Source: Neurospora tetraspora
Lineage: Eukaryota > Ascomycota > Sordariomycetes > Sordariales > Sordariaceae
NCBI RefSeq assembly: GCF_033439725.1
Contig: NW_026944383.1
Location: 2,046,001-2,110,000 of the forward strand
Length of the DNA: 64,000 nucleotides
Reading direction: 5' to 3'
Below, in pieces: positions 1-11,915 of this stretch; the first letter of the stretch is position 1; each line of letters starts with the position of its first letter. A model generated the notes under the pieces. It saw only the letters and a list, made by a program, of their open reading frames with translations, did not search any database and was not told the DNA's origin. The translations under genes were made by a program, and so were the position numbers.

Positions 1-1269
1 CTCGATTCTCACAGGCGGCTGGGCACTGGTCGGGCTTGTAATGACTGCCCTCTTCTACCATCCTCCTGCGCCGACAGAGGACCTCAACTGGAAACAAAAG
101 CTTTCGCTCATGAAGGATATGGATGTGGTCGGTGGTGTCCTCTCTATCGCTGGGTTGGCTCTGCTGGAAGTTGGTCTTCTGGGCGGAGGATATCAGGTTC
201 GTGACAGACAGACTTCGCTACGACCATGTTGTACGTCTCTTGACTGAATAACTAACAAACACTTTCTAGTATGCGTGGACAAGTGCGAGAGTCTTAGCTC
301 CCCTGATTTTGGGACTCTTCGCACTCATTGTCTTTGGCCTTTGGGAATTCAAGGGAGCCAAAACCCCCATGATCCCAAGAGACTTGGGTCCGGCCCCCCG
401 TACACTCATCATGACCATGATCATCACCTTCATTTCCGGCGCCAACTTCTTTTCTGTTTTGATGTTATGGCCGAGCGAAGCGTATAATGTCTACGGTAAC
501 AAGTAAGGGTTGCCCATTTGTTCCTCCTCCTCACACCTTCTTCGCCCTATTTCCACACTCGATCTCGACCACTAACGTAGAACCTCGTCTAACTAGTCCC
601 TACGGTGTCGGCTTCCGCGGCATGCCCTTCCCCTTCGGCATCCTCGCCGGCTGCGTCATCTCGCTCTACCTCCTCTCACGCTTTCCGCGACACATCAAAT
701 GGATCGTCCTCCTCACCTGCTGCATCATGACAGCCGGGTGCGGCGCCCTCGCCTCCGCCCGTCTCGACAACATCCACACCATGTACGCCGTCCTCTTCAT
801 CGCCGGCCTGGGCGTAGGGGGCATCGTGGTGCCGGCTTCAACAATCGCCACCATCATCGCGCCGAGGGACTTTATCGCCACCATTACGGCCTTGACCATC
901 TCGATCCGCATCGTCGGCGGGGTGATCGGATACACGGTTTACTACAACGTGTTCATCCAGAAGCTGGTACCCCAGCTTACGAAATCCGTAGTGGGAGCAT
1001 GCATAAAGAGCGGGATCACCAACAAGGAAACCATCGGCGCGGTGATCGAGCTGACGGGCGCCTCGCTGGTGGACGAGATTCGCATGCTTCCTGGAGTCAC
1101 GGACGACAGCTGGGCGGTGATCGTGGCGGCCGGTCAGGAGGCGTACGTGAGGGCGTATCCGTGGGTGTACTACTGCAGCATTGCGTTTGGCGGAGTGTCA
1201 ATTTTGGCGAGCCTGGGCGTGGAGGATATCTCGGGCTTGATCGATAGGACGGTTATGGTTCATATGTGA
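1..1269 (+). CDS. MFS transporter, TRI12-type efflux pump (5' part outside window)
   Basis: This is the C-terminal part of a major facilitator superfamily transporter, a multi-pass plasma-membrane drug:H+ antiporter. Three exons can be read: window start-196, 270-502 and 597-1269. The introns have GT..AG ends and CTAAC branch points, and the joined frame gives VYGNNPYGVGFRGMPF across the second junction. Hydrophobic helices recur throughout. The pattern WxSEAxxVYG..P.GVG.RG.PF.FG and the ending ISGLIDRTVMVHM resemble the fungal trichothecene/siderophore efflux group (TRI12, PF06609). The substrate cannot be told from sequence. The start codon and the first several helices lie left of the window. 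The last exon is complete to a TGA at 1267. There is no neighbouring biosynthetic cluster that would suggest a toxin-export role. Confidence 0.85.
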
Positions 1270-2025
1270 GGGGACCATGGCTGGCGCCTTGGGGTGGCGT
1301 GGTGTGGTGTCTGTCTGGCGGTTTTCTCGGGTTTTCTTACCCCATCAGCGCGGAGCGATTTGACTTCTTATCAGAGCGGCAAGCGATGCGGTCTTTGTGA
1401 GTTTCGTATGGGGGTCGTTGGGCTTGGCTGGGAGGATTTGCTGTAGGTTTGATCTTGGGACATCTGGGGAGGGATATCTCGAGCACCTACTTCGCTGTAA
1501 TATCGGGAGATTCATGCATACACTGGGAGGACTTGATCTGTAAGGACTCAGGGACGACTTGTTTGATGTAGATAGTATAGGGCTATAGCCAGTGTTGTCG
1601 AATCTCTGGGGGAGGATGATCGTGAACGAGGACTGTTTCGAACTATATACCATAGCGCTAGTTTAATGTAGATAGAGAATTCTCTGGCTTTCACGGCATG
1701 AAACTGTCCAGACGGACTGGAAGCAATACGATAATGTCATATGCTAGATTCGTATTTAGCTGTCATTAGTACTATTAATACCTACATATCCCGAAACCCC
1801 GTGCTTGACTCATCACTAACAAACAAAACCTGTCCCAGCTCCTGTACCGAGAAACTCCCTCCGTTTATGACAAGATAGAGCATAAAAGCAACCCGCTTTC
1901 CCACTCTACCGTATTTCCTCTCCTCCTATTACAGTAAGTACATCCCCATAAATGAAGAGTTATTCGTGGGTTCCCAAACACCTAATGAAAGACTGTCTCC
2001 TCGCCGTTCGGTCTCCATCCACCAT
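1270..2025. other. Intergenic, convergent 3' regions of MFS and atg29
   Basis: These are the facing 3' flanks of two convergent genes. I see no coding frame with splice support, no RNA gene and no repeat. Confidence 0.6.
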
Positions 2026-2762
2026 CTAAGGCCGATTCCCCTTGCTAGGCAAGTATTTGCTCCTGATGGTGTGACCGATCATGCTCATCCGACTACCAAT
2101 CGTGCCATCCTGCATCCTACTAGCCAGAGCTTCTTCGAGTGCTGATTGGGTTACCGAGGCATCTGCATTGGACGGGTTTGGTCAACATGCCGGTCATTTA
2201 TTCGCATATCTTTGAGGAGATGAGAGCAAACGAGATGATGGGAAAGACTTCCGGGACAAGGGACAACTGGGAACCAAACTCACCATCAAGATCACTAAAA
2301 CTACTCCCCATACTCGGCGCCCCTTCGCTTCCTTCTCTCGACAACATATCCATCCGCCTCGGCGACAGAGGCCCGGGAGGGGGCATTCTTGTTCCTGTTC
2401 CTGGTCCAGTTCCAGTTCCAGTTCCAGTTCCACCTACACGCAGTTCACCACCGCTGGCAAGTCGGTGACGACGGGGATTGGGATTGGGAATGATGGCCGC
2501 CGAGCTGGTAGATGAGTCGGACGTTTGCGATTGGATGGTGGATAGTTGGGGATGATTGTTTTTGGTGCTGCTTAGACTGTGGCCGTGGCTAACAAGTTGT
2601 TGCTGCTGATTTTGGGATCCAGCAGAACCGGAGCCTATCCTGTTCCGAGGCGTTGCTGGACGATGGTCGCGGTAGTTTAGGGGGAGTTTGGTTACGGTTG
2701 CGTGAAGATCTAGAGCACCGCTGCCGTCTGAGGTGGAGGTGGAGCCGGTTGGGTTGTTGTCG

Positions 2763-2802
<40 letters not shown>

Positions 2803-3945
2803 GACGTTGTTGGAATTTTGAAGGTTGGTGCTGTTGCTGTTGCTGCTGCTGTTGTTGGTGTTGATGTTGTCTGGTCCTAGTAGGAGGGAGAAAAGCGAGT
2901 TCGTCGTCGTCGTCCTCGTCGGAAGCTTTGTCTTGGGCCGCCGACTGGAACCGTGGAGGACGGCGAATGTAGCGACTTTGCATTTGCTCGGCATAGTCTG
3001 AGTCAGAGGAGGAAGATGGTGACGTGGAGGCGACTGGCGATGGCGATTCTGGGGGCCGGTAAGATCGGTTATCTTCTGGTTCGTGGGTGGCATCACCAGA
3101 GTGGACATCTTTGGTGTTGATGGATAGTAGTGATAGTCTCCGGCGCTGCGGATCACTTAACCTGCTAGCTATCTTGTTACTTGTCGTCGTGGGGGCAGCG
3201 AGGCTCGGGTTCTGCCCCGGTACCAAGGTGGTCTGGGAAGAGTTGCGCGAGATGGCGGGTCGTAGAGGGTTAGAGGACGTCTTAGCGGTGGGTGTCCCAG
3301 GAGTGTTGACATCGTCTTTAGGGGCGAGAGCCTCCTTGCGCATGGAGAGAGCTGAAGTACGGCCGCCGATAGAACCTGCTCGTCTCATGCCTTCGGCATA
3401 TCCAACTGGCTCGCCGCCGGGAATCGGTGACGGAGCGGCGGAACCGCGACCGGTCGCGGCGGCTTTCCTCATCTGCGCCCGCAGCTGGGCAGTGTGCCGC
3501 TCGGTCAGATAGGATACCATCTGGAGGAGGAACTCGACTGTGACATCGAACTGGACTGCCCTATAGCAACGCACAGTGTCAATACTAAAGGCAGAAGCGG
3601 ACCGCCAGTGACGAGGAAGACTCACAGCTCGTGCCCTACACATCAGAGTCATTAGCATGAGACCTGCATGGTTGGACGATATAGACTTACAGTCAATCTC
3701 TGTCTGCGATACCCCTGAGATAATGGTCCATAGCGCTTCTGATTTCCTGTCGTCCCAGCTCACCTTGCGAGGTCAAGTTAGCTGGCGTGGTTCACGGTGG
3801 ACGACAAGGGACACAGTGCGGGGAAACATACCGGTGGAGGATCAACGAAGTCGCCCCGATTGAAGGGAAGACGGACATAAACATGGTATCTGGGTTCCCT
3901 CCTGTCCTGGTTGGAGGACGAGCCTGGCCTTTCTCTGAGCGACAT
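2026..3945 (-). CDS. atg29: Autophagy-related protein 29 (Atg29)
   Basis: Atg29 is a subunit of the Atg17-Atg31-Atg29 scaffold that starts phagophore assembly. Five exons can be read: 3945-3832, 3763-3691, 3635-3626, 3560-2284 and 2162-2026, giving 536 residues. The N-terminal domain shows the family signature: a YHVYVRLPFNRGDFVDPPP strand/loop, then VSWDDRKSEALWTIIS, WHELAVQFDVTVEFLLQ and a TERHTAQLRAQMRK helix. Exon 3 is only 10 nt, and without it the conserved W-x-E-L-A is lost. The middle is low complexity, with Gln/His-rich and poly-Asn runs. The last exon restores a conserved-looking tail (SVTQSALEEALASRMQDGTIGSRMS, split here by position only) that a one-exon reading would miss. The gene diverges from the nucleoporin candidate. 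Family assignment is firm, and the exon ends are inferred from splice sites and frame. Confidence 0.9.
2757..2802. repeat. GTT trinucleotide run (poly-Asn in Atg29)
   Basis: This is a GTT microsatellite, with one early GTC, inside atg29. On the coding strand it reads as AAC codons and gives a poly-Asn tract next to a Gln/His-rich segment. It is likely to vary in length between strains. Confidence 0.9.
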
Positions 3946-4653
3946 GGTAGAATCTGAAAGGGGTGATCAACAACTAAGAACCTGGAAACTTGCAGAAATG
4001 GAAATGGAAAGGGTGAGTGTCTCGCCAGTCTTATAACAAAACAAAGCTCCGGACGACGGAGGGGAGGTACACCGGTGAGTAAGTGCAGTGTGATTGAGTG
4101 CATCATAGCGTGCTGCGTTACAGCAGTCAGAACTACAGGGCTCCAGGCAGGCAGGCAGGGGCAGCTCTTTATCGATAAGTACTTGCTGATGCTGCTAACG
4201 GAACCCTACCCGTCTATCGAGGGGCTACCGTCCAATGCTGGGACAAGGGAGTGGGGGAACGAGGACGCTAGCCAAGGCTGTTGTTGGCTTGTTGCCGTAG
4301 CAAGATCCCAATTGGGCTGACGTTCAACAGTTCCAGCACTCCAGCATTGATAGCGCATCGAAAAATCGCGTCGCATCTTCATTCGCTGTTGCACCATTTG
4401 CACCCAATAGCACCACCACGGTCACCACCACTTCTTGTCTGTGTTTCCCTGGACCTGCAACACTCCGACAACTTCACATCCTCTCTCGGTACTGACAAGA
4501 GCTGTTGAAACAAAGCGGCAACACCCAGCGCTCCTACCGTCTTCCAGGATCATCACAGTTGTTCGACCGCGAGCAAACACCGTGCACATAGCACATAGCA
4601 ATTGCCATTTTCCACCTTAACCACGAGACACCTTACCCAATATCGTGCCTGAC
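3946..4653. promoter_or_regulatory. Divergent promoter region between atg29 and the nucleoporin candidate
   Basis: About 700 bp separate the two start codons, so both promoters must lie here. A short CAGG tandem run sits near 4145. I can name no specific factor site with confidence. Confidence 0.5.
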
Positions 4654-6052
4654 ATGGCGCCCTTAATCCTCCACAACGTCCCAGACGACGAGCTTTACGT
4701 CGGTGACGACGGCATCCAAAGACCTTACGCCATGGTGTTCCCACAGTTCGTTCGCTCGCCGTCGTTTTGGGCTTGACAAACCAGCTCCGATACTGACTTT
4801 GAAAAACAACAGCCAAGATGGTCCCCGCTCGAGAAGGGCAGTCCACGAGACAGGCTCCTTCGGCAAGTCAACACGTCGGTCGCGATCCAAGACAGCCACA
4901 CCAGCCAGGAGGGAAGATGCCACGATAGCCGCCGCCGACCGTGTATTCTCGAACTACCTCGCGAACCTGAACCCAGATCAGAACATCACAGCCGCCCAAA
5001 GGAAACAGTCTCTCATACCATCGTCCCTCGGCGACGAGAATGCCGCGCCCACCCAACTGTCTAAGAAACACCACCCAACCGAAGTGATACTACGCGGCTA
5101 CCGCTCTGTCTCGCACCAGTATGCCGCCATCAACCACTACGAGCAGCTCGCCGGGAGGATATGCGAGGACTACCCGCGCGACCCGCCGCCCGAGAACAGG
5201 CGGTACAAGTCCGAACTGCGCGACCCTCTCCTCGCGCGAAGACGGCCTCTAACCGCCGAAGAGCGCGCGCTAGTCAACAAGGCCGACGGTGGCGAGCACT
5301 GGGTGAAGGTGACGTTTGAGTCCGCCGAGGCCGCCGAAGCAGCCATGATCGCCTCTCCCCAAGCCATCCTCGGCCACCTCGTATTCGCCGAGCCCTACGA
5401 TGGCCACCCGCCCGCCCGCGACGAGGCCGTACCCGACAACGCCTCCTTCATCAACAACGGCGTCACTCCCGCCGCCACAAACAACCGCCGCGGTTCGTCA
5501 GGTCAACAACCACGCTCCCGCGTGACCATGACAAACCCCTACACCTCCTACCTCGACAACAACAACAACAACAACAACGCGCAAAACCAATCCCCTTCCT
5601 CCTCCCGCACCGCTGACACCGGCACTATCTCCGACACCTCCAGCGCGACCATCACCTCAGCCGCCATGGGCGCCGTAGCCGGCGCCTTTACGCACGGCCT
5701 GGACTCGCTCGCGCACTCGACTGCGGGCGGGGCCCACCACCTTTCGTCGGTTGTCGACGCCCAGGATCCGGACAGCGAGTTCTGCCGGGCGATCCCGACG
5801 GTGCGCAAGGCTAAGCTCCTGCCCGTCGACCAGGCGCTGCTTCCCGCTCCTTCGTACACGCAGCGGGTGCTGAACCACGTGCCGCTGTTCAAGTGGTTTA
5901 GCGGGAACATGATCGGGAACGAGGTGCCGAGGAAGGAGAACGGCGAGTTTGATTGGGATCGGGCGAGCTTGTACTGGAAGTTGATGTGGTGGTTGGATGC
6001 GAGGTTGTATTTGTTTAGGGGGGAGGTGTTGAGTGCTGATAAGGATGAGTAA
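4654..6052 (+). CDS. Nucleoporin candidate with Nup35/Nup53-type RRM
   Basis: The start codon at 4654 gives [20 protein letters not shown]. That frame stops soon after, so a short intron is needed. The best donor is GTTCGT at 4746 and the acceptor is at 4812 with a CTGAC branch site, giving 443 residues; a donor at 4737 is also frame-compatible. The middle ([28 protein letters not shown], cited in parts, then [17 protein letters not shown] and [11 protein letters not shown]) has the length and strand pattern of the MPPN RRM fold of Nup53/Nup35. The C-terminus is rich in Trp and Leu ([16 protein letters not shown]), like the amphipathic membrane-binding end of that family. An Asn run lies near residue 290. 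The nuclear pore role is inferred from family resemblance, and the assignment is moderate. Confidence 0.55.
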
Positions 6053-6662
6053 GTGATTAGGTACGGGGGTTGGTGTTAAAAGGAGTGGACGGATGGATGT
6101 TGAAGGATAGGTTGGGTCATCCCGTCGTAGGGACCATGGAAGGGAAGGTTGCCGTTGATGGTAAAGCATCGGTGGCGGTGGTGGTGGTGGTGGGAATGAT
6201 ACCAAAGTCGAAAGTTGCTATGGACTAAGAGTACGATATTATGCATCAAGCTTGTTTAGCTTGTCATTATAAGACGTTGTTCAAGTCTGTCCTTCTGCCT
6301 ACCTAAACCCAATGAACGAAGCACGGCAGAGATCTCTGTAGTGATTCGGTATTGCGTGAAAAATAACCTTTTAACTTCTTCACTATCTCTTAAGTCTCAG
6401 GAGGGGAAGAAAACCAAACATGACTTGAAATCTATTTGCCTGCCTGCCTGCTTTGTGCTCGGGACTTGGAAAAACACATAAAAAAAAACTCTTATGCAAA
6501 CATAACAAAACCAGAAACTAATCAAACTAACAAATACTCCTGGAAGCTATGTAATCGTAACAGTCATAAACCAGAAAGGCAAAACTCGGTCGGCCAGCCC
6601 ATCAAAAAAACCCGCCCGGTACGTTCATACTCGTACTCCTACCAACAGCAGCACCACTAGAA
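6053..6662. other. Intergenic, 3' flank of the nucleoporin candidate
   Basis: This holds a GGT run near 6171-6194 and A-rich stretches near 6480. I see no supported gene. Confidence 0.5.
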
Positions 6663-6811
6663 CTACTCCTCCTTCTTGTACTGCTCCAACCAGCACTCGC
6701 GGTACGTATAGTACTCGGCCTCCTGCTGCTGTTTGTACTGCTCGTACCAGTCATACTTTTCATGCTCATGCTCCTCATACCCATGTTCATGCTTCTTGTT
6801 CTGCCCACAAT
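6663..6811 (-). other. Possible terminal exon of the Ivy1-like gene
   Basis: This is a short open frame on the minus strand ending in TAG at 6663. It encodes a dense charged/aromatic peptide containing KHEHGYEEHEHEKYDWYEQY and ending WLEQYKKEE. Its composition is protein-like, unlike the other frames here. A GTTAAG donor at 7023 and an acceptor ending at 6812 would join it in frame to the upstream gene and replace that gene's stop. The donor is weak, so it may instead be chance or part of a separate small gene. Confidence 0.3.
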
Positions 6812-7018
6812 CTTATCGAGGTCGAGAAGGTTCAGATTCAGAGTCGGACCACGGCTGCTGGCGGCCGTTGCCGTCGCACCTATGTTATCGTCGTGACTAC
6901 TAGTATCTGTCCCCAAACTCCACCTCCTGGTCCTTTCACCAGTAGAAGATGGTGTAGAAGGTAGGCGAGCTAGCCGGACCTCGTCGTCATTGTGACCTGA
7001 CGGTAGCAGCCAATTTCC

Positions 7019-9079
7019 TTAACTGGCTGTTGCCGTAGCCGTTTGTCTAGGCGGGGTCATGGGGGTTATCGTCGGCGTTATATCATTCTCTTCCTCCCTT
7101 TCGCCATTGTCCCCGTTCTTTTCGTAATTGTTGTGGATAGTATACTCGTCCTGGCTCTGGTACTGGTCATCATTACTGCTGCCGGTGGCGACGTCCATTC
7201 TAGAGGCAGACACAAAGCTCATCAACCCGCCCGCCGATCCCGGTCGCCCGCTGTAGCTCCAGCTCCCGTCTCGCAGCTCGTGCTCCTCTGAGGGAAGGGC
7301 GGAGGTGGATGCGGCAGACGAGTGCTGTAGCCTCTGCAGCGAGCTGCTGGTCAGACTCCGGTTGATGCCTAGCGAGATGCTGAGGCGGCCGGAGTAGCTG
7401 CTTCGCTTGCTGCTGCTTTGGTTGCTTCGCGGCCGAATCTCATGCTGCTGTTGCTGGTGCTGCTGCTGTTCCTCGTCGGGCTCGGTGGGCGGGTGGAAGC
7501 GGTAGGGAATTTGGTCGCGCCAGGGAGAGATGAGAGCTTCGTCGTCTTCGTCGTCGCCGCCGTTGGCGGTGGCGTGGCTACCGGGGAGAGGGAGGGTCAG
7601 GGATTGGTTGCCGAGTGGGGAGAAGAGAGGGTCCTGTTCTCCTTCGTCGTTCTGTCGGGGCCCGCCGGTGGGAGATGGAGAGTCGGATGTGCCGAAGAGG
7701 GACTTGGGATTGAGGGCGAGAGGTTGTGGTTGAGGGGAGAAGGGGCGTGGTCCCCGCGGACGGTTGAAAACTTCGGAAGAGAAGACACTTTCCGTGTCCT
7801 TGTCTCGTGGGGGTGTGCGAGGAGAGTAGACGATTGTTGATTGGTTGTCGGGGGAGTGAATAGCGCCCGCGAGGCTCTGTTGGGAGTATTGATTAGTCTC
7901 GTACCCCAAGTCTTCAGTGCCTCTTCTCGCTTGGTGATGGTTGCCTACCAGTCTTAGGGTGTCTTCTCTTCCCCCGCCTGTTGTATCGGCGAGAATACTC
8001 CTTGGCGGCAGGATGCTGAACAGCTTACTTCCCTCACCGGCGCCGCCGCTCGCTATGCCGCCATCGCCGGCACCGCCTGCGACGATGTTGCCTCCTGTCC
8101 CACCAAACCTGCCGTCAGAATGTCCAACGGTCCTGTCTGGGATCACATCCTCGCTGGCGAAGAGATCCTGACCCTGTTCCAGCACATCCTCAAGTCCACC
8201 ACCTGTCCACCCCTTCCGCGCCATACTCTCGAAAATGTCAATTTCGGCTCGGACGAGTGAACAGCTCGCTTCCACGATACGGGCGCTGGTGTCTTGACTC
8301 TCCCTCAAGAGTGTCCTGGAATGCTCGCCATGCAGCGTTGTGAGACCGTCCAACTTAGTGGTCAACTCGACGAGATGGCTCCGGAACTTGGCCACGTCCC
8401 TCCTGCGCTGCTTATGCAGCTTCATCCCTTCCTTCTCCAACCGTCTGATCTCCTTGGACTGCACGGACACGGCGCTCGCATAACTTTCCTCTTCATCCTC
8501 AACCGCGCCACGCCACTTGTCTAACTCGTGGAGAAGAGGTACCTCGAATGAGCGGTAGACCGTCTCGGACAGAATGTGCTGGTGGTTGGCAACGAGATGC
8601 TGCAAACCAGCGACGGTGAGCAGGGTGTCGGCCGTGCAGGTGGACTTTGTGGTGCCCTGGGCTGCAGAGGTGAAGCCATTGGCCATTAACAGCGGGGGTG
8701 GACCGCCGCCTTGGCCCTGGGCACCTTGTACCGGACTCCCGCCTCGATCGGAGGGAGCGGACACGATCTGTTCGGCGCGGGCTTCTTTTAGACGAGCGCA
8801 AGATTCGAGAGCAGAGCCGAAGGCGGAGGCGGCAGTGGAGAGAGAAGTAAGGGCCAGGCGAAAGGCCTTGGCGGAGGAGACGAGGTCCGCATATGCGGCC
8901 TGCGATGCTTCAAGATCGTGCTTGGTAAGGACAGCATGCGCCTGCTTGGGCGGAGGCGGCAGTGGCAGGTTGAACTGCGATAGGTTCGGATTTGCGGTAG
9001 AAGCGTATGAATAGGTTGGGCTCGATGGCACCGGAGGTAGTTGTGAGAGCGTTGGCGAGGGAGGTGACTTGGGCGCCAT
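7019..9079 (-). CDS. Ivy1-like BAR-domain phospholipid-binding protein
   Basis: The gene encodes about 686 residues from the ATG at 9079 (MAPKSPPSPTLSQLPP); an in-frame ATG lies 44 codons upstream. Residues ~45-330 form a helical region. It starts with LTKHDLEASQAAYADLVSSA, continues through a long Lys/Glu-rich coiled coil (QSKEIRRLEKEGMKLHKQRR) and ends near DIFESMARKGW. This matches fungal Ivy1, an inverse-BAR protein that binds phospholipids and the Rab Ypt7 and works at the vacuole and in TORC1/EGO signalling. The rest is Ser/Pro/Gly-rich and probably disordered, with SPRTPPRD-type sites that could be phosphorylated. It lies in tandem with acyl-protein thioesterase on the same strand. Identity with Ivy1 rests on the helical signature alone. 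The C-terminus may be extended by one more exon. Confidence 0.65.
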   Translation of the reverse strand: MAPKSPPSPTLSQLPPVPSSPTYSYASTANPNLSQFNLPLPPPPKQAHAVLTKHDLEASQAAYADLVSSAKAFRLALTSLSTAASAFGSALESCARLKEARAEQIVSAPSDRGGSPVQGAQGQGGGPPPLLMANGFTSAAQGTTKSTCTADTLLTVAGLQHLVANHQHILSETVYRSFEVPLLHELDKWRGAVEDEEESYASAVSVQSKEIRRLEKEGMKLHKQRRRDVAKFRSHLVELTTKLDGLTTLHGEHSRTLLRESQDTSARIVEASCSLVRAEIDIFESMARKGWTGGGLEDVLEQGQDLFASEDVIPDRTVGHSDGRFGGTGGNIVAGGAGDGGIASGGAGEGSKLFSILPPRSILADTTGGGREDTLRLVGNHHQARRGTEDLGYETNQYSQQSLAGAIHSPDNQSTIVYSPRTPPRDKDTESVFSSEVFNRPRGPRPFSPQPQPLALNPKSLFGTSDSPSPTGGPRQNDEGEQDPLFSPLGNQSLTLPLPGSHATANGGDDEDDEALISPWRDQIPYRFHPPTEPDEEQQQHQQQQHEIRPRSNQSSSKRSSYSGRLSISLGINRSLTSSSLQRLQHSSAASTSALPSEEHELRDGSWSYSGRPGSAGGLMSFVSASRMDVATGSSNDDQYQSQDEYTIHNNYEKNGDNGEREEENDITPTITPMTPPRQTATATAS

Positions 9080-10350
9080 GATTACACCAGCAGAGGTAGA
9101 TATTCCGGTGGCTGGAGCGCTGGACGTCTGGACTCCCGTCTGGAGGTGGTGCGGATCTCGAGGGCGTCGGTCGAGATAGGAAAGGGAGAATTTGTTTACT
9201 CGACGTCGCAAAACTCGGGATCGTGCGACATGGGAAGAAGAAGGCCAACAAACAGGTCGTAGGTATAAAAAAAAAAGTAATGGGCCGGATCGTAGGAGGT
9301 TGGCACTCGGCTCGGATGGTACGATGATCGCAACAGGCTAGCGGATAGGTGGTATCTGGAATCTGGGATTCTGGGTACGAGATGCCCCCGCTGTGAGGGG
9401 ACGGTGGAACCCTTTTGGTGTTTAGGTCGGTTTTAGACTTGTGCGTGGTGATCCCCCGGTCCAAGGGCGCCTCTAAATTGTGGGTGACACGCGCTGTATC
9501 CGTAGGTTGTAGTTGGTAGAGGTTGTAGGGAGTCCGTGCTCGCGATGAGGTGCCCGGGCGCAAGCGGAAGGGCCAGTGTTTTTTCTGGGTGCCGTCAAGG
9601 TCCCTACTGACAACTTTTGAGGCTATTTTATAACTCGTTTCACCAAGAACAAACGATCATGATCTCTGCTCAAGACGATCTGGAAGCAAGAACACGAGTG
9701 GCAAGTGGCTGCTGTCAGTCGTGTCCGATTGTTGCCCCTGGGCAATGCAATGGGATGCTGGGATGAGGTGACGGGGACGACGGGATGTCCACCTAAATGG
9801 CCCGTCGATTTTTCGGGGATTTTGGCAGTGGAGTTTCCAGCGTCGGATGGAGCCACGATTCCTCGAACCCAGCGAACCTTCACAAGGCTTGTGACACTGA
9901 CGACGGCCAGCATCAGCGGGCCACTGTCACTGGACTCGCAAGCCCACCCCCACTGATAACATTGACTAACCGTATTTGGGGAAGATCGGCGTTCCAGCAA
10001 CTGCTGTGAAACGGGAGCCATCATGTTTCATCATCGCCAACGTCCAGACGAAAAACGCAAGCCTGTGTTTACGCGATAATGAATGTGAGGTGCATGGACG
10101 AATGATACCTGATGGGAGTCGTGAGTTCATGATATGTAAACACTCCCAATAACCCCTGAACCTCCTGATGCCCAAACCATGCATCGAGACAACATGTCCA
10201 ACAACACACACAAGCAGGCAAAGGTTTGAATCCAAATTATCTCCATGTACCCAGGCTGTGTCAGGGTATACCTATATGAACATATCCGGCAAAACAACAG
10301 ACAAGGCTCTATGTCAAGCAAGTATCGCTAGCATATTCACCAAAAAAACA
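9080..10350. other. Intergenic, Ivy1-like 5' flank and thioesterase 3' flank
   Basis: This is the upstream region of the Ivy1-like gene running into the 3' end of the thioesterase gene. An A run lies near 9268. Open frames here overlap one another and lack family signatures. I see no further gene. Confidence 0.5.

Positions 10351-11915
<1,565 letters not shown>

Noticed and set aside
8910-9563. 217-codon minus-strand frame upstream of and overlapping the Ivy1-like gene
   Set aside because: It is in another frame over the Ivy1-like start and contains no recognisable feature.
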